Assembly (NCBI RefSeq): GCF_029893635.1
Contig: NZ_JARXYR010000002.1
Coordinates: forward strand, 4,439,001 to 4,503,000
DNA from: Variovorax sp. TBS-050B
GTDB taxonomy: Bacteria > Pseudomonadota > Gammaproteobacteria > Burkholderiales > Burkholderiaceae_C
Reading direction: 5' to 3'
DNA length: 64,000 nt
The translations under genes and the position numbers were made by a program. This document shows, piece by piece, positions 1-10,370 of this stretch; within the stretch, counting starts at the first letter, position 1, and the number at the start of each line of letters is the position of its first letter. The notes below the pieces were generated by a model that was given only the letters and a program-made list of their open reading frames with translations, ran no database searches and was not told where the DNA came from.

Positions 1-371
1 CGCCGCAGGCACCGCCCCACGTACCAGGCGCCGCCGCAGGCCACGGCCAGCAGCGCGAGCATGGCGAGGGTGACCGGCACTTCGTGGCCCCGGGCGTTGG
101 GTTCGCCGGACAGCAGCACGAGCCCGGCGGCGATGGCCAGCGCGGTGAGCACGAACAGCAGCACGCCGCACCCGAGCAGCAGGCGGGTCGTCACGAGGTC
201 GGGCACGCCTTCTACCGGACCGCGCCGCGCGAGTTCGCGCAGCACGTCCGCCGGCACGGCGAGCACGCGGGGCACGACCCGCCCGGCTTCGGCGGCGGTC
301 GCGAGCGCGGGAGCGGTCACTGCGGCAGCCTGCCCCGCAGCCGCGCGGCGCCTGCGCGATCTTCTTGCCAC
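1..371 (-). CDS. Hypothetical membrane protein, 3' part cut by the left window edge
   Basis: A minus-strand frame stays open from a GTG at 371 (or a second GTG at 320) to the window edge. The N-terminal stretch is Ala/Arg-rich and soluble-looking, with a VLRELARRG segment. Two hydrophobic segments follow: LLGCGVLLFVLTALAIAAG, then LAMLALLAVACGGAWYVG after a short polar loop. This looks like a small two-helix inner-membrane protein. The stop lies outside the window, so length and C-terminus are unknown. The gene begins about 14 bases after the upstream cystathionine-lyase-like gene and could be co-transcribed with it. Neither GTG has a clear Shine-Dalgarno sequence, so the start is a guess. 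I do not recognise the family. Confidence 0.4.
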   Translation of the reverse strand, partial: MARRSRRRRAAAGQAAAVTAPALATAAEAGRVVPRVLAVPADVLRELARRGPVEGVPDLVTTRLLLGCGVLLFVLTALAIAAGLVLLSGEPNARGHEVPVTLAMLALLAVACGGAWYVGRCLR

Positions 372-385
372 GGCGCGCGGCCGCC

Positions 386-1579
386 CTACATCCGGCCCAG
401 CGCCTGCGCGAGGTCGGCGCGCAGGTCCTCCACGTCCTCCAGGCCGATCGAGAAGCGCACCAGCGTGCCCTTGTGCGGCCAGCGCGCCACAGCAGCGTCG
501 CGCATCAGGCCGATGTCGTACGGCACCACCAGGCTGACCGGCCCGCCCCACGAGTAGCCGAGCCGGAACAGCGCCAGGCTGTCGCAGAAGCGGTCGACCT
601 GCTCGGTGCTGTAGCGCTCGTCGAACACGATCGAGAAGAGCCCGGCCGCCAGGTCGGTCCGGCCGCAGAGCGCACGCCAGTTCGCATGGCCGGGCGAGCC
701 TTCGAGCGCCGGATGCAAGACCTGCGCGACCTCGGCGCGGTCGGCGAGCCAGCGCGCCAGCTCGCGCGCGGCACGGTCGTGCGCGGCATAGCGCAGGCCG
801 ATGCTCGGCAGCGAGCGCAGCAGCGTCTCGACGTCGCCCACGCCCACGCCGAAGCCCAGGCGCATGTGCGTGAGCTTGAGGGCGCGGTGCAGGCGCTCGT
901 CGCGCGTGGTGACGCTGCCCATGAGCACGTCGCCGCCGCCGCTCGGGTACTTGGTGAGCGCATGCACCGAGATGTCCACGCCCTGGCCGCTGCCGTCGAA
1001 GTCGAAGGGCGCGAAGGCCAGGCCCGCGCCCCAGGTGTTGTCGAGCGCCGTGACCACGCCGCGCGCGCGGCAGACGCTCACGAGCGCCGGCAGGTCGGGG
1101 AACTCCATCGTCACCGAGCCCGCGGCCTCGACCCACACCAGCCGCGTGCGGTCGGAGAGCTTGGCTGCGAGGTCGGCGGGGTTCATCGCATCGTAGAGGC
1201 GGTGCGTGATGCCGAAGTTGGCCAGTTCGCCGGTGGCGAGCGCCTTGTTGGGGCCGTAGGCGTTGTCGGGGATCAGCACCTCGTCGCCCGTCTTGAGGAA
1301 GGCGAAGGCGACCAGCGAGATCGCCGCGAGCCCGCTCGGCACCAGCAGCGTCTCGGTGCCGCCTTCGAGGGTGGCGAGCCTTTCCTCGAGCGTGAAGGTG
1401 GTCGGCGTGCCGTGCAGGCCGTAGGTGTAGCCGGCCTTCGTCTTCCAGTCGCGCGCGCGCATCGCGGCCACGTCCGCGAAGAACACGGTCGAGGCCTTGT
1501 AGACGCCGGGCTGCGGCGCGTCGAAGTTGGCGGGCGGCTTGTAAGGATGGTGGATCAGGGTCGTGGAGGGCTTGCTCAT
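386..1579 (-). CDS. metC: Cystathionine beta-lyase-like PLP enzyme (Cys/Met metabolism family)
   Basis: This is a 397-residue cytosolic PLP-dependent enzyme of the Cys/Met metabolism fold. The family includes cystathionine beta- and gamma-lyases; the MetC reaction cleaves cystathionine to homocysteine, pyruvate and ammonia. Visible marks are the YTYGLHGTPT substrate/cofactor loop near residue 52, the PSGLAAIS phosphate-binding turn near 81, DNTWGAG with the PLP-contacting Asp near 180, and the Schiff-base lysine in HALTKYPSGG (K210). The length fits the family. The gene diverges from the AraC-type regulator at 1620 across a 40-base gap. The beta-lyase assignment rests on overall resemblance; other members such as sulfhydrylases or a gamma-lyase cannot be excluded. 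Confidence 0.8.
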   Translation of the reverse strand: MSKPSTTLIHHPYKPPANFDAPQPGVYKASTVFFADVAAMRARDWKTKAGYTYGLHGTPTTFTLEERLATLEGGTETLLVPSGLAAISLVAFAFLKTGDEVLIPDNAYGPNKALATGELANFGITHRLYDAMNPADLAAKLSDRTRLVWVEAAGSVTMEFPDLPALVSVCRARGVVTALDNTWGAGLAFAPFDFDGSGQGVDISVHALTKYPSGGGDVLMGSVTTRDERLHRALKLTHMRLGFGVGVGDVETLLRSLPSIGLRYAAHDRAARELARWLADRAEVAQVLHPALEGSPGHANWRALCGRTDLAAGLFSIVFDERYSTEQVDRFCDSLALFRLGYSWGGPVSLVVPYDIGLMRDAAVARWPHKGTLVRFSIGLEDVEDLRADLAQALGRM

Positions 1580-1619
1580 GGCCCGATGCTAGCGCGGCGC
1601 TCCGGCGCACAATGCGCGG

Positions 1620-2510
1620 ATGGGCAACGACCGCCTCATCGCAGCGGCCACCGCGGTGACCCGCCCCCCTGCTCCGTGCCTGCGGCCGTACCTGCGCCTG
1701 CTCTGGGCCTGGGCGCCCGAAGGCGGCGCGGCCCGGCGGCCGGGTGCGCGCGAGCATGTGCTGCCCACGGGCGGAATGCACCTGGTGTTCCGTCTCTCGG
1801 GGCCGCCGCTGCGGCTGTTCGGCAGCGCGGCCGATGCACGCGGCCAGACCTTCGGCCATGCGATCGTGGGCGGCGCGCGCTCGGCCTTCTACCTGCGCGA
1901 TGTCTCCGTCGCCACGCGCTCGGTTGGCGCGCAGCTGCAGCCCGGCGCCGCGCGCATGCTGCTCGGCGCACCCGAAGGGGCGCTCGCCGGCGCGCACACG
2001 CCGCTCGAAGCGCTCTGGGGACGTTCAGCGGCCGACGCGGCGCTGGCGCAGCTGCATGCGGCAGCGGATCCCGAGGCGCAGCTGGCGCTGTTCGAACGGC
2101 TGCTCGCCCGGCGCCTGGCCACCTCGCTGAATGCGGGGCTGCACGGGCTGCATCCGGCCGTGGCCGCCTCGCTGGACGCGGTGGACCGGGGCGACGCGAA
2201 CATCGGCACGCTGGTGGCGCGCAGCGGCTACAGCCACCGCCGCTTCATCGCGCTCTTTCGCGGCGACACCGGCCTTGCCCCCAAGGAATATGCACGCGTG
2301 CGGCGCTTCGACCGGGCGCTGTCGCTCGCCGGCGAGGCCCGCCGGCACGACTGGGCCGAGATCGCTTTGGCGGCCGGCTACAGCGACCAGGCCCATCTGA
2401 GCCGCGAGTTCTCCGCACTGGCCGGCATGGGGCCGCAGGCCTGGCGCGAGCGCGGCGCGCCCTCGCCGCGGCACGTGCCCGCCGCAGGTCAAATTCGTTC
2501 AAGACGCTAG
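1620..2510 (+). CDS. AraC-family transcriptional regulator
   Basis: This 296-residue protein has a C-terminal AraC/XylS DNA-binding domain at about residues 190-285. Its two helix-turn-helices are seen in IGTLVARSGYSHRRFIALF and in the second helix region EIALAAGYSDQAHLSREF. The N-terminal half resembles the ligand-sensing domain of AraC regulators that carry a motif like EHVLPTGGMHLVFRL. The gene diverges from metC with about 40 bases between starts and lies 57 bases before a VOC-family gene on the same strand, so it may control either neighbour. The inducer is unknown. Confidence 0.85.
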   Translation: MGNDRLIAAATAVTRPPAPCLRPYLRLLWAWAPEGGAARRPGAREHVLPTGGMHLVFRLSGPPLRLFGSAADARGQTFGHAIVGGARSAFYLRDVSVATRSVGAQLQPGAARMLLGAPEGALAGAHTPLEALWGRSAADAALAQLHAAADPEAQLALFERLLARRLATSLNAGLHGLHPAVAASLDAVDRGDANIGTLVARSGYSHRRFIALFRGDTGLAPKEYARVRRFDRALSLAGEARRHDWAEIALAAGYSDQAHLSREFSALAGMGPQAWRERGAPSPRHVPAAGQIRSRR

Positions 2511-2567
2511 GCGCGCCGCGCGCCAGAATCGGCGCCACATCTCCTTCGTCCTGCGAAAGGCAAACCC

Positions 2568-3017
<450 letters not shown>

Positions 3018-3031
3018 GGATCAGCGACGGT

Positions 3032-3556
3032 TCAGACCGACCACTTTTCCAACAGCTTCTCGGGACCCAGCGAGTCGTAGCCCTCGAAGGGCTGGTGGAT
3101 CCAGGGGTTGGTCGCAAGGTACTCGACCGAGTAATCGGGCGTGAAGGTCGACAGCGCCTTGGTCCAGAGCACCGCGCTGCGCAGCTCGGTGATCGGCCGG
3201 TAGTTGTTGCGCAGCATGTCCATCACCGCATGCAGCGTGTGGCCCGAGTCGGCGAGGTCGTCCACCAGCAGCACGCGGCCGGCGATCTCGCCCTTGGGCG
3301 TGGTGATGTAGCGCGCGATGTCGAGGTGGCCCTGCACCGTGCCGGCGTCGGCGCGGTACGAACTGGTCGACATGATCGCGAGCGGCTTGTCGAAGATGCG
3401 CGAGAGCACGTCGCCCGGGCGCATGCCGCCGCGCGCGAGGCACAGGATGGTGTCGAACTGCCAGCCCGACTGGTGCACCTTGATCGCGAGCTTCTCGATC
3501 AGGTTGTGGTACTCGTCGTAGCTGACGTAGAGATGCTTGCCGTCTTCGGTCAACAT
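3032..3556 (-). CDS. Purine phosphoribosyltransferase (hypoxanthine/xanthine-guanine type)
   Basis: A 174-residue type I phosphoribosyltransferase that joins a purine base to PRPP in nucleotide salvage. The PRPP-binding signature VLLVDDLADSGHT is at residues 95-107, and an upstream loop LARGGMRPGDV near 40-50 resembles Gpt-type enzymes. The length matches bacterial Gpt/Hpt proteins. It is the last gene of the long minus-strand cluster and lies 17 bases after purA, which fits a shared role in purine metabolism. The choice between hypoxanthine, xanthine and guanine as substrate is not resolved here. Confidence 0.85.
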   Translation of the reverse strand: MLTEDGKHLYVSYDEYHNLIEKLAIKVHQSGWQFDTILCLARGGMRPGDVLSRIFDKPLAIMSTSSYRADAGTVQGHLDIARYITTPKGEIAGRVLLVDDLADSGHTLHAVMDMLRNNYRPITELRSAVLWTKALSTFTPDYSVEYLATNPWIHQPFEGYDSLGPEKLLEKWSV

Positions 3557-3573
3557 GATTCTTGGGTTTCCTC

Positions 3574-4920
<1,347 letters not shown>

Positions 4921-4928
4921 TCAAAGAT

Positions 4929-6089
4929 TCAGAGGGCTCGGACCTGCCACTGCCCGGCTTGCTCGACGAGCTCGCGGTCGCAATGGAATTCATCGATCTC
5001 GCTGCCGTGGCCCGGCAGCACGCAGACCACGACTTCGCCCGCGCTGCGCAGCGCGGCGATGGCCTCGCGCAGGCCGGCCGCGTTGCTCCAGGGGGCTCGG
5101 ATGGCGGCGCGCAGCGGCCGTGCCGGCAGCACGCCGACCAGTTCGCGCGCGTCGAGGCTGAAGCCCACCGCGGGGCGGTTGCGGCCGAACACGGCGCCGA
5201 CCTCGTCGTAGCGGCCGCCGCGCACCAGCGCATCGGCCGCGCCGGGTGCATAGATGCCGAAACGCATGCCGCTGTAGTAGGCGTAGCCGCGCATGTCGGC
5301 GAGGTCGAAGCTGATCTGGCGCCCCGCATGGCCCTGCAGGCTCGCGGCAAGCTGCCGCAGTCCGGCCAGCGCCGCATCGACCGCGGGCGTGCCCTTGAGC
5401 GCCCTGGCGGCTTCGTCGAGCACGGCGGCGTCGCCATACAGATTGACCAGCGCGCGCAGCCCGTCGCGCGAGGCAGCCGGGAAATCGCGCGTGAGCGCAT
5501 GCAGTTCGCTCGCATCCTTGGCGACCAGCGCTGCATGCACGCGCGCCAGCACCGCCCCGTCGACCGGCACGCCTGCGAACAGCGCACGCACGATGCGCGC
5601 ATCGGCCAGGTCGACGATCAGGCCCTTGTCCAGGCCCGCGGCCTGCAGGCAGTCGAGCGCGAGCAGCAGGGTTTCGGTGTCGGCCTCGAGGCCGGCGTGG
5701 CCGTAGATCTCGGCGCCGAACTGCAGCGGCTCGCGCGTGGCGTGCGGCCGGTCGGGGCGGGTGTGGAGCACCGGCCCGCAGTAGCACAGGCGGGCCACGC
5801 CTTCGCGGTTCAGCAGGTGGGCGTCGATGCGCGCCACCTGCGGCGTGGTGTCGGCGCGCAGGCCCATGCTGCGGCCCGAGAGCTGGTCGACGAGCTTGAA
5901 GGTCTGGAGGTCGAGCGCCTCGCCGGTGCCCGACAGCAGCGACTCGAGGTGTTCGAGCAGCGGCGGCATCACCAGCTCGTAGCCGTAGCCGCGGGCGGTA
6001 TCGAGCAGCTGGCGTCGAAGTTCTTCGATGTGGCGCGCCTCGGAGGGCAGCACATCGGCAATGTGATCCGGGAGGACCCAGGCGGACAT
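4929..6089 (-). CDS. hisZ: ATP phosphoribosyltransferase regulatory subunit
   Basis: HisZ is a catalytically inactive paralogue of histidyl-tRNA synthetase. It binds short-form HisG and confers activity and histidine feedback in the first step of histidine biosynthesis. The 386 residues begin with [21 protein letters not shown], typical of HisZ. Class II synthetase-like motifs follow: a motif 2 region with [14 protein letters not shown], then [13 protein letters not shown] and [13 protein letters not shown]. It is shorter than HisS (440 residues, also in this window at 13615) and lacks the full anticodon-binding domain. It lies 23 bases upstream of purA in the same transcript direction. Confidence 0.95.
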   Translation of the reverse strand: MSAWVLPDHIADVLPSEARHIEELRRQLLDTARGYGYELVMPPLLEHLESLLSGTGEALDLQTFKLVDQLSGRSMGLRADTTPQVARIDAHLLNREGVARLCYCGPVLHTRPDRPHATREPLQFGAEIYGHAGLEADTETLLLALDCLQAAGLDKGLIVDLADARIVRALFAGVPVDGAVLARVHAALVAKDASELHALTRDFPAASRDGLRALVNLYGDAAVLDEAARALKGTPAVDAALAGLRQLAASLQGHAGRQISFDLADMRGYAYYSGMRFGIYAPGAADALVRGGRYDEVGAVFGRNRPAVGFSLDARELVGVLPARPLRAAIRAPWSNAAGLREAIAALRSAGEVVVCVLPGHGSEIDEFHCDRELVEQAGQWQVRAL

Positions 6090-6156
6090 GGGGATCGGGG
6101 GCGTGGTTAAACCGGAATTCTACCGGGCCCGCGCCATGGCCCGTTAACAACCCGTC

Positions 6157-6342
6157 CTAGAAGATCAAAAGCAGGACCAGGCCCAGCAGGATGCTGCACA
6201 GCCCGAAGAAGCGCAGCTGGCCGTCGCGCAGCTGCATGAGCTGGCCGAAGCCGCGCCGCCAGCCGCTCGGCGACACGAAGGGCAGGATGCCCTCGATCAC
6301 CAGCACCAGCGCCAGCGCGCTCCAGAACGTCTCGGCGCTCAC
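6157..6342 (-). CDS. DUF2065 (YjeT-type) small inner-membrane protein
   Basis: A 61-residue protein with two predicted membrane helices: FWSALALVLVIEGILPFV near the N-terminus and FFGLCSILLGLVLLLIF at the C-terminus. They are separated by a basic loop (WRRGFGQLMQLRDGQLR). This matches the DUF2065/YjeT family, found right after hflC in many proteobacteria, as here with a 16-base gap. The function is unknown; the conserved position suggests a tie to the HflKC membrane complex. Confidence 0.85.
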   Translation of the reverse strand: MSAETFWSALALVLVIEGILPFVSPSGWRRGFGQLMQLRDGQLRFFGLCSILLGLVLLLIF

Positions 6343-6358
6343 GACCCGGGGCGCCGGG

Positions 6359-7261
6359 TCAGCGGCGCGGCGCGTTGCCCGCCGGCGTGCCGGCGCTCTG
6401 CATGGCGCGGAAGAAGTCCGACGAGGGATCGACCACCATCACGTCGCTCTTCTTGTTGAAGCTCTGCTTGTAGGCCTCGAGGCTGCGGTAGAACTGCGCG
6501 AACTGCGGATCGCGGCCGAAGGCCTCGCTGTAGAGCGCTGCCGCCTGGGCGTCGCCCTCGCCCTTGATCTTCTGTGCATCGCGATATGCGTTGGCGACGA
6601 TCACCTCGCGCTGGCGGTCGGCGTCGGCGCGGATCTTCTCGCCCTCGGCATAGCCGGTCGAGCGCAGTTCGTTGGCCACGCGCTTGCGTTCGGCCTCCAT
6701 GCGGCGATAGACCGACTCGGTGATCGCCTCGACGTAGTCGACGCGCGTGATGCGCACGTCCACCACGTCCACGCCCCAGGGCTTGGACCCCTTGACGACC
6801 GCGAGCACCTCGCGCTGCACGTCGCTCATGAGCGCCTCGCGGCGCACCGAGATCAGGTCGCGCACCGTCCGCTTGTTGATGTTTTCCTGGAAGGCGTTGC
6901 GCACCACGCGGTTGAGCTGCATGGCGCCGGCATTCTCGTCGAGGCCGACGTTGCGGATGTACGCCTGCGGATCGGTGATGCGCCAGCGCACGTACCAGTC
7001 GATCACCACGCGCTGCTTCTCGGCCGTGAGCATGGGCTCGGTGTCGAGGCTGGAGAGCGTGAGCAGCCGCTTGTCGATGTACGACACGTTCTGGAACGGC
7101 GGCGGCAGCTTGAAGTTGAGGCCGGGCTCGGTGATGACCTGCTTGATCTGGCCGAGCGCATACACCACGCCGAACTGGCGCTGGTCGACCACGAAGAGCG
7201 TGGAGCTCAGCAGCACCAGCAGCACGAGGATCGACGAGCCGATGAATCCGATTCTGTTCAT
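6359..7261 (-). CDS. hflC: HflC, band-7/SPFH subunit of the FtsH-modulating complex
   Basis: A 300-residue membrane-anchored SPFH (band 7) protein. An N-terminal helix at about residues 6-24 (GSSILVLLVLLSSTLFVVDQ) precedes the SPFH domain, where DVVDVRITRVDYVEAITESVYRRMEAERKR is recognisable by its DVRI...YRRM core. A helical C-terminal region follows. With HflK it forms large periplasmic cages around the FtsH protease. It follows hflK by 22 bases and precedes the DUF2065 gene, the standard order. Confidence 0.96.
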   Translation of the reverse strand: MNRIGFIGSSILVLLVLLSSTLFVVDQRQFGVVYALGQIKQVITEPGLNFKLPPPFQNVSYIDKRLLTLSSLDTEPMLTAEKQRVVIDWYVRWRITDPQAYIRNVGLDENAGAMQLNRVVRNAFQENINKRTVRDLISVRREALMSDVQREVLAVVKGSKPWGVDVVDVRITRVDYVEAITESVYRRMEAERKRVANELRSTGYAEGEKIRADADRQREVIVANAYRDAQKIKGEGDAQAAALYSEAFGRDPQFAQFYRSLEAYKQSFNKKSDVMVVDPSSDFFRAMQSAGTPAGNAPRR

Positions 7262-7283
7262 GTTCTTCTTCCTGCCCTGTTCA

Positions 7284-8687
7284 TCAACGCACGTCGCGGT
7301 CGCGCGAACGGCCGTCGCGGCCGCGGTTGTCGCCCGCGGCGGGCGCCACGGGGATCACCGACGATTGCGGCGGCGCGGTGCCGGCCACGCTGGGACTGGC
7401 CGCGTCGACGGGCGTCACCTGGTTGGCGCCGCTCTGCTGCATCAGCTTGTCGAGCGGCAGATACAGGAGGTTCGAGCCCTGCTTGGTGTCGACCAGCACC
7501 TTGGTGGTGCTGGCATAGATCTGCTGCATGGCGTCGGTGTACATGCGGTCGCGCGTGACCTGCGGCGCCTTCTGGTACTCGGCCAGCACCGAGGCAAAGC
7601 GGCCGGCATCACCCTGCGCCTGCGCCACGATGCGCGCCTTGTAGGCCTCGGACTCTTCCTTCAGGCGCGAGGCCGTACCCGTGGCGCGCGGCACCACGTC
7701 GTTGGCGTAGGCCTGCGCTTCGTTCTTGGCGCGTTCGCGTTCCTGGCCGGCCTTGAGCACGTCGTCGAACGCGGCCTGCACCTGTTCGGGCGGCCGCACG
7801 CCGCCCTGCTGCAGGTTGATGCCGACGACCTCGACACCCACCTTGTAGCGGTCGAGGATGGTCTGCATGAGCTGCCGCACGCGCGGGGCGATCTGGTCGC
7901 GCTCCTCGGCGAGGGCGGCATCCATCTTCATCTTGCCGACGACTTCGCGCACCGCGGTCTCGGCCACCTGCACCACCGTGTCGCCGGGCGTCTTGCTCTC
8001 GTAGAGCCAGGCACGCGCATCGCTCAGGCGGTACTGCACGGCGAACTTGATCTCGACGATGTTCTCGTCCTCGGTCAGCATGGCCGACTCGCGCAGGCCG
8101 GTGGAGCGCACGATGGCGTCACGGCCGACGTCGGTCGAGCGGATCTGCGTGGTCACGACCACTTCATGGCGCTGGATCGGATACGGCAGGCGCCAATTGA
8201 AGCCCGCGCCGACGGTCGCCTTGTAGCGGCCGAACTGGGTGATGACGGCCTGCTGGCCTTCGTTCACGATGAAGAAGCCGGTGCCGAGCCAGATCAGGAG
8301 CGCCACCACCGCGACGAGCCCGATGCCGAAGCCGGCGTTCTTCATGTCGGGCTTGTAGCCGTTGCCGCCGCCGCTCGGGCCGCCGGGACGACCGCCGCCG
8401 CCACCGCCCTTGCCGCCGAAGAAGCCGCCGAGCTTGCGATTGAGGTCGCGCCAGAGTTCATCGAGGTCGGGCGGGCCCTGGTTCGGCCCCTGCCCGCGCG
8501 GACGGTTGCCGTTGCCGTTGTTGTGGCCCGAAGGCGGCGGCATGGGTGCGCCCGGCGGGTCCGCGTCGGGAGGCCGGCTGCCGTTCGGGCGATCGCCGTT
8601 GGAGGCGGGCTCGTCGCCACGGCCCCATCGGCCATCGTTCAGGTTGAACATGCCCAGAAACCCTCTCCGCGCTGGCTTTGCATTCAT
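7284..8687 (-). CDS. hflK: HflK, band-7/SPFH subunit of the FtsH-modulating complex
   Basis: At 467 residues this is longer than E. coli HflK (about 420) because of extended Gly/Pro/Asn-rich tails. The N-terminal cytoplasmic tail is low-complexity (GNGNRPRG, GGKGGGGGGRPGG). One membrane helix, FGIGLVAVVALLIWLGTGFFIV, follows and then the SPFH domain, with VVGINLQQGGVRPPEQVQAAF as a strong HflK mark. The ATG at 8687 overlaps the hflX stop in an ATGA junction, so translation is probably coupled. An internal ATG at 8651 (start of MFNLNDGRWG) is an alternative start. The C-terminus ends in an Arg/Asp-rich tail. Confidence 0.95.
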   Translation of the reverse strand: MNAKPARRGFLGMFNLNDGRWGRGDEPASNGDRPNGSRPPDADPPGAPMPPPSGHNNGNGNRPRGQGPNQGPPDLDELWRDLNRKLGGFFGGKGGGGGGRPGGPSGGGNGYKPDMKNAGFGIGLVAVVALLIWLGTGFFIVNEGQQAVITQFGRYKATVGAGFNWRLPYPIQRHEVVVTTQIRSTDVGRDAIVRSTGLRESAMLTEDENIVEIKFAVQYRLSDARAWLYESKTPGDTVVQVAETAVREVVGKMKMDAALAEERDQIAPRVRQLMQTILDRYKVGVEVVGINLQQGGVRPPEQVQAAFDDVLKAGQERERAKNEAQAYANDVVPRATGTASRLKEESEAYKARIVAQAQGDAGRFASVLAEYQKAPQVTRDRMYTDAMQQIYASTTKVLVDTKQGSNLLYLPLDKLMQQSGANQVTPVDAASPSVAGTAPPQSSVIPVAPAAGDNRGRDGRSRDRDVR

Positions 8688-9907
8688 TCGCTTCGTTCTC
8701 TTGTCAGTGGCGGGATTGTGCCCAATCCATGGGCGGCATCGTGCAATTCAGTGCCCGCTTCAGGGGTCATCGTACCGTCGAGCGCGCCGGACCGGCGCGC
8801 CAGCTCGGCGCGCAGCAGCGGCAGCCCCTCGCCGGTGCGGGCGCTCAGGAAGATGCGCGGAACCTGCACGCCCTCGATTTCCATGTCGTCCTGCAGATGC
8901 AGCGGATGCTGCGTGCTTTCAAGGGCATCGAGCTTGTTGAACACCAGCAGCTGCGGAATCGCGTCGGCGCCGATCTCGTGCAGCACCGACTGCACCTCGG
9001 CCATCTGTTCGGGATAGTGCGGGTTCGAGGCATCGACCACGTGCAGCAGCAGGTCGGCATCGACCGCCTCCTGCAGCGTGGCCTTGAACGCATCGACCAG
9101 GCCGTGCGGCAGGTCGCGGATGAAGCCGACGGTGTCGGAGATCGAGACCTGGCGGCGCCTTCCGTCCTCGGTGTTGCCGAGGTAGAGGTTGCGCGTGGTG
9201 GTGTCGAGCGTGGCGAAGAGCTGGTCGGCCGCATAGGCGCGCGCCTTCACCAGCGCATTGAACAGCGACGACTTGCCGGCGTTCGTATAGCCGACGAGCG
9301 AAATGTTGAAGGTGTCGCGGCGCTCGCGCTGGCGGCGCTGCGTGCCGCGCTGCTTCTGCACCTTGGCGAGGCGATCGCGCGTGCGCTTGATCGACTCGGC
9401 GATCATGCGGCGGTCGAGTTCGATCTGCTTCTCGCCCGGGCCGCCGCGCACGCCGGCGCCGCCGGTCTGGCGTTCGAGGTGGGACCAGCGGCGCACGAGG
9501 CGCGTGCTCAGGTACTGCAGGCGCGCCAGTTCGACCTGCAGCTTGCCCTCGTGCGAGCGCGCGCGCTGGGCGAAGATCTCGAGGATGAGGAAGGTGCGGT
9601 CGTACACCGCGACGTCGAGCTGGCGTTCGAGGTTGCGCTGCTGCGCCGGGCTCAGCGACTGGTCGAAGATGACTTCGCTCGCCTGGTGCATGGCGGCGAG
9701 CTCCTTGATCTCGTCGGCCTTGCCGCTGCCAACGAAGAGTGCCGCGTCGGGGGCCTTGCGCTTGCACGTGAGGCGTGCGACGGGATCGAGGCCGGCGGTC
9801 TGCGCGAGCAGGCCGAGTTCCTCGAGTTCGCTGTCGAAATGGGGCAGCCCGAAATCCACGCCGACGAGAACGGCGGCGCCTTCCTGGCGGGGGTTCAATT
9901 CAGACAA
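8684..9907 (-). CDS. hflX: HflX ribosome-associated GTPase
   Basis: A 407-residue TRAFAC-class GTPase that binds the 50S subunit and splits stalled ribosomes, especially under heat stress. The N-terminal HflX domain contains FDQSLSPAQQRNLE. The linker region has GGPGEKQIELDRR near residues 155-167, and the G domain has its P-loop GYTNAGKS at 206-213, DTVGFIRDLP (G3) and NKLD (G4). It lies downstream of hfq, separated by a hairpin with a U tract, and overlaps hflK by 4 bases. This is the classic hfq-hflX-hflK-hflC arrangement. Confidence 0.97.
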   Translation of the reverse strand: MSELNPRQEGAAVLVGVDFGLPHFDSELEELGLLAQTAGLDPVARLTCKRKAPDAALFVGSGKADEIKELAAMHQASEVIFDQSLSPAQQRNLERQLDVAVYDRTFLILEIFAQRARSHEGKLQVELARLQYLSTRLVRRWSHLERQTGGAGVRGGPGEKQIELDRRMIAESIKRTRDRLAKVQKQRGTQRRQRERRDTFNISLVGYTNAGKSSLFNALVKARAYAADQLFATLDTTTRNLYLGNTEDGRRRQVSISDTVGFIRDLPHGLVDAFKATLQEAVDADLLLHVVDASNPHYPEQMAEVQSVLHEIGADAIPQLLVFNKLDALESTQHPLHLQDDMEIEGVQVPRIFLSARTGEGLPLLRAELARRSGALDGTMTPEAGTELHDAAHGLGTIPPLTRERSE

Positions 9908-9922
9908 GCGGGGTCAATAAGG

Positions 9923-9951
9923 AAAAAGCGCGGCGGGGTTGCCGCCGCGCT
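9923..9951 (-). terminator. Hairpin terminator/attenuator between hfq and hflX
   Basis: On the minus strand a perfect 10-base stem AGCGCGGCGG / CCGCCGCGCT with a 5-base loop is followed by TTTTT. It sits 9 bases after the hfq stop and 15 bases before the hflX start. As an intrinsic terminator it would separate abundant hfq message from the hflX-hflK-hflC message; partial read-through is expected because hflX has little room for its own promoter. Confidence 0.75.
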
Positions 9952-9959
9952 CCGCGCGA

Positions 9960-10205
9960 TCAGGCGGCGGCGTCGTCGTTCTCGTTGGCCGAGAAGTTGA
10001 CGGCACGACCCGGCACGATGGTGGAAATGGCGTGCTTGTAGACCATCTGTGTCACCGTGTTGCGAAGCAGCACGACGTACTGGTCGAAAGACTCGATCTG
10101 GCCCTGCAGCTTGATACCGTTCACCAGATAAATGGAAACCGGCACATGCTCGCGACGCAGGGTGTTCAGAAACGGGTCTTGTAGAAGTTGCCCTTTATTG
10201 CTCAC
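9960..10205 (-). CDS. hfq: Hfq RNA chaperone
   Basis: Hfq forms Sm-like hexamers that pair small RNAs with mRNAs. The protein shows the Sm1 core [20 protein letters not shown], the distal/proximal face region [18 protein letters not shown], and the Sm2 core [11 protein letters not shown], then a short acidic tail ENDDAAA. I chose the GTG at 10205 (81 residues, beginning MSNKGQLLQ) because a GGAG Shine-Dalgarno lies 7 bases before it; an upstream ATG at 10223 would add six residues that do not look Hfq-like. The short tail contrasts with the long C-terminus of enterobacterial Hfq. It is the first gene of the hfq-hflXKC group and lies 165 bases after der. Confidence 0.96.
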   Translation of the reverse strand: MSNKGQLLQDPFLNTLRREHVPVSIYLVNGIKLQGQIESFDQYVVLLRNTVTQMVYKHAISTIVPGRAVNFSANENDDAAA

Positions 10206-10370
10206 GATATTCTCCGTGTTCAAGAGTAGTTGTTGGAGCGATGAACCTTAACACAGGGTTTCCGCGCCGCAGCAGCAGGCATCAAAAGCCTTTGAAAAAT
10301 AACGGCACTGAAAAAGCGGAACTTTCGCCCCAGCGACCGCTCTTCGGCCGCCATCGGCCGCCAAGCGCCC

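Noticed and set aside
4929..6089. A second histidyl-tRNA synthetase
   Set aside because: The 386-residue protein lacks the full anticodon-binding domain and has HisZ-type sequence and context; the true hisS is at 13615-14937.
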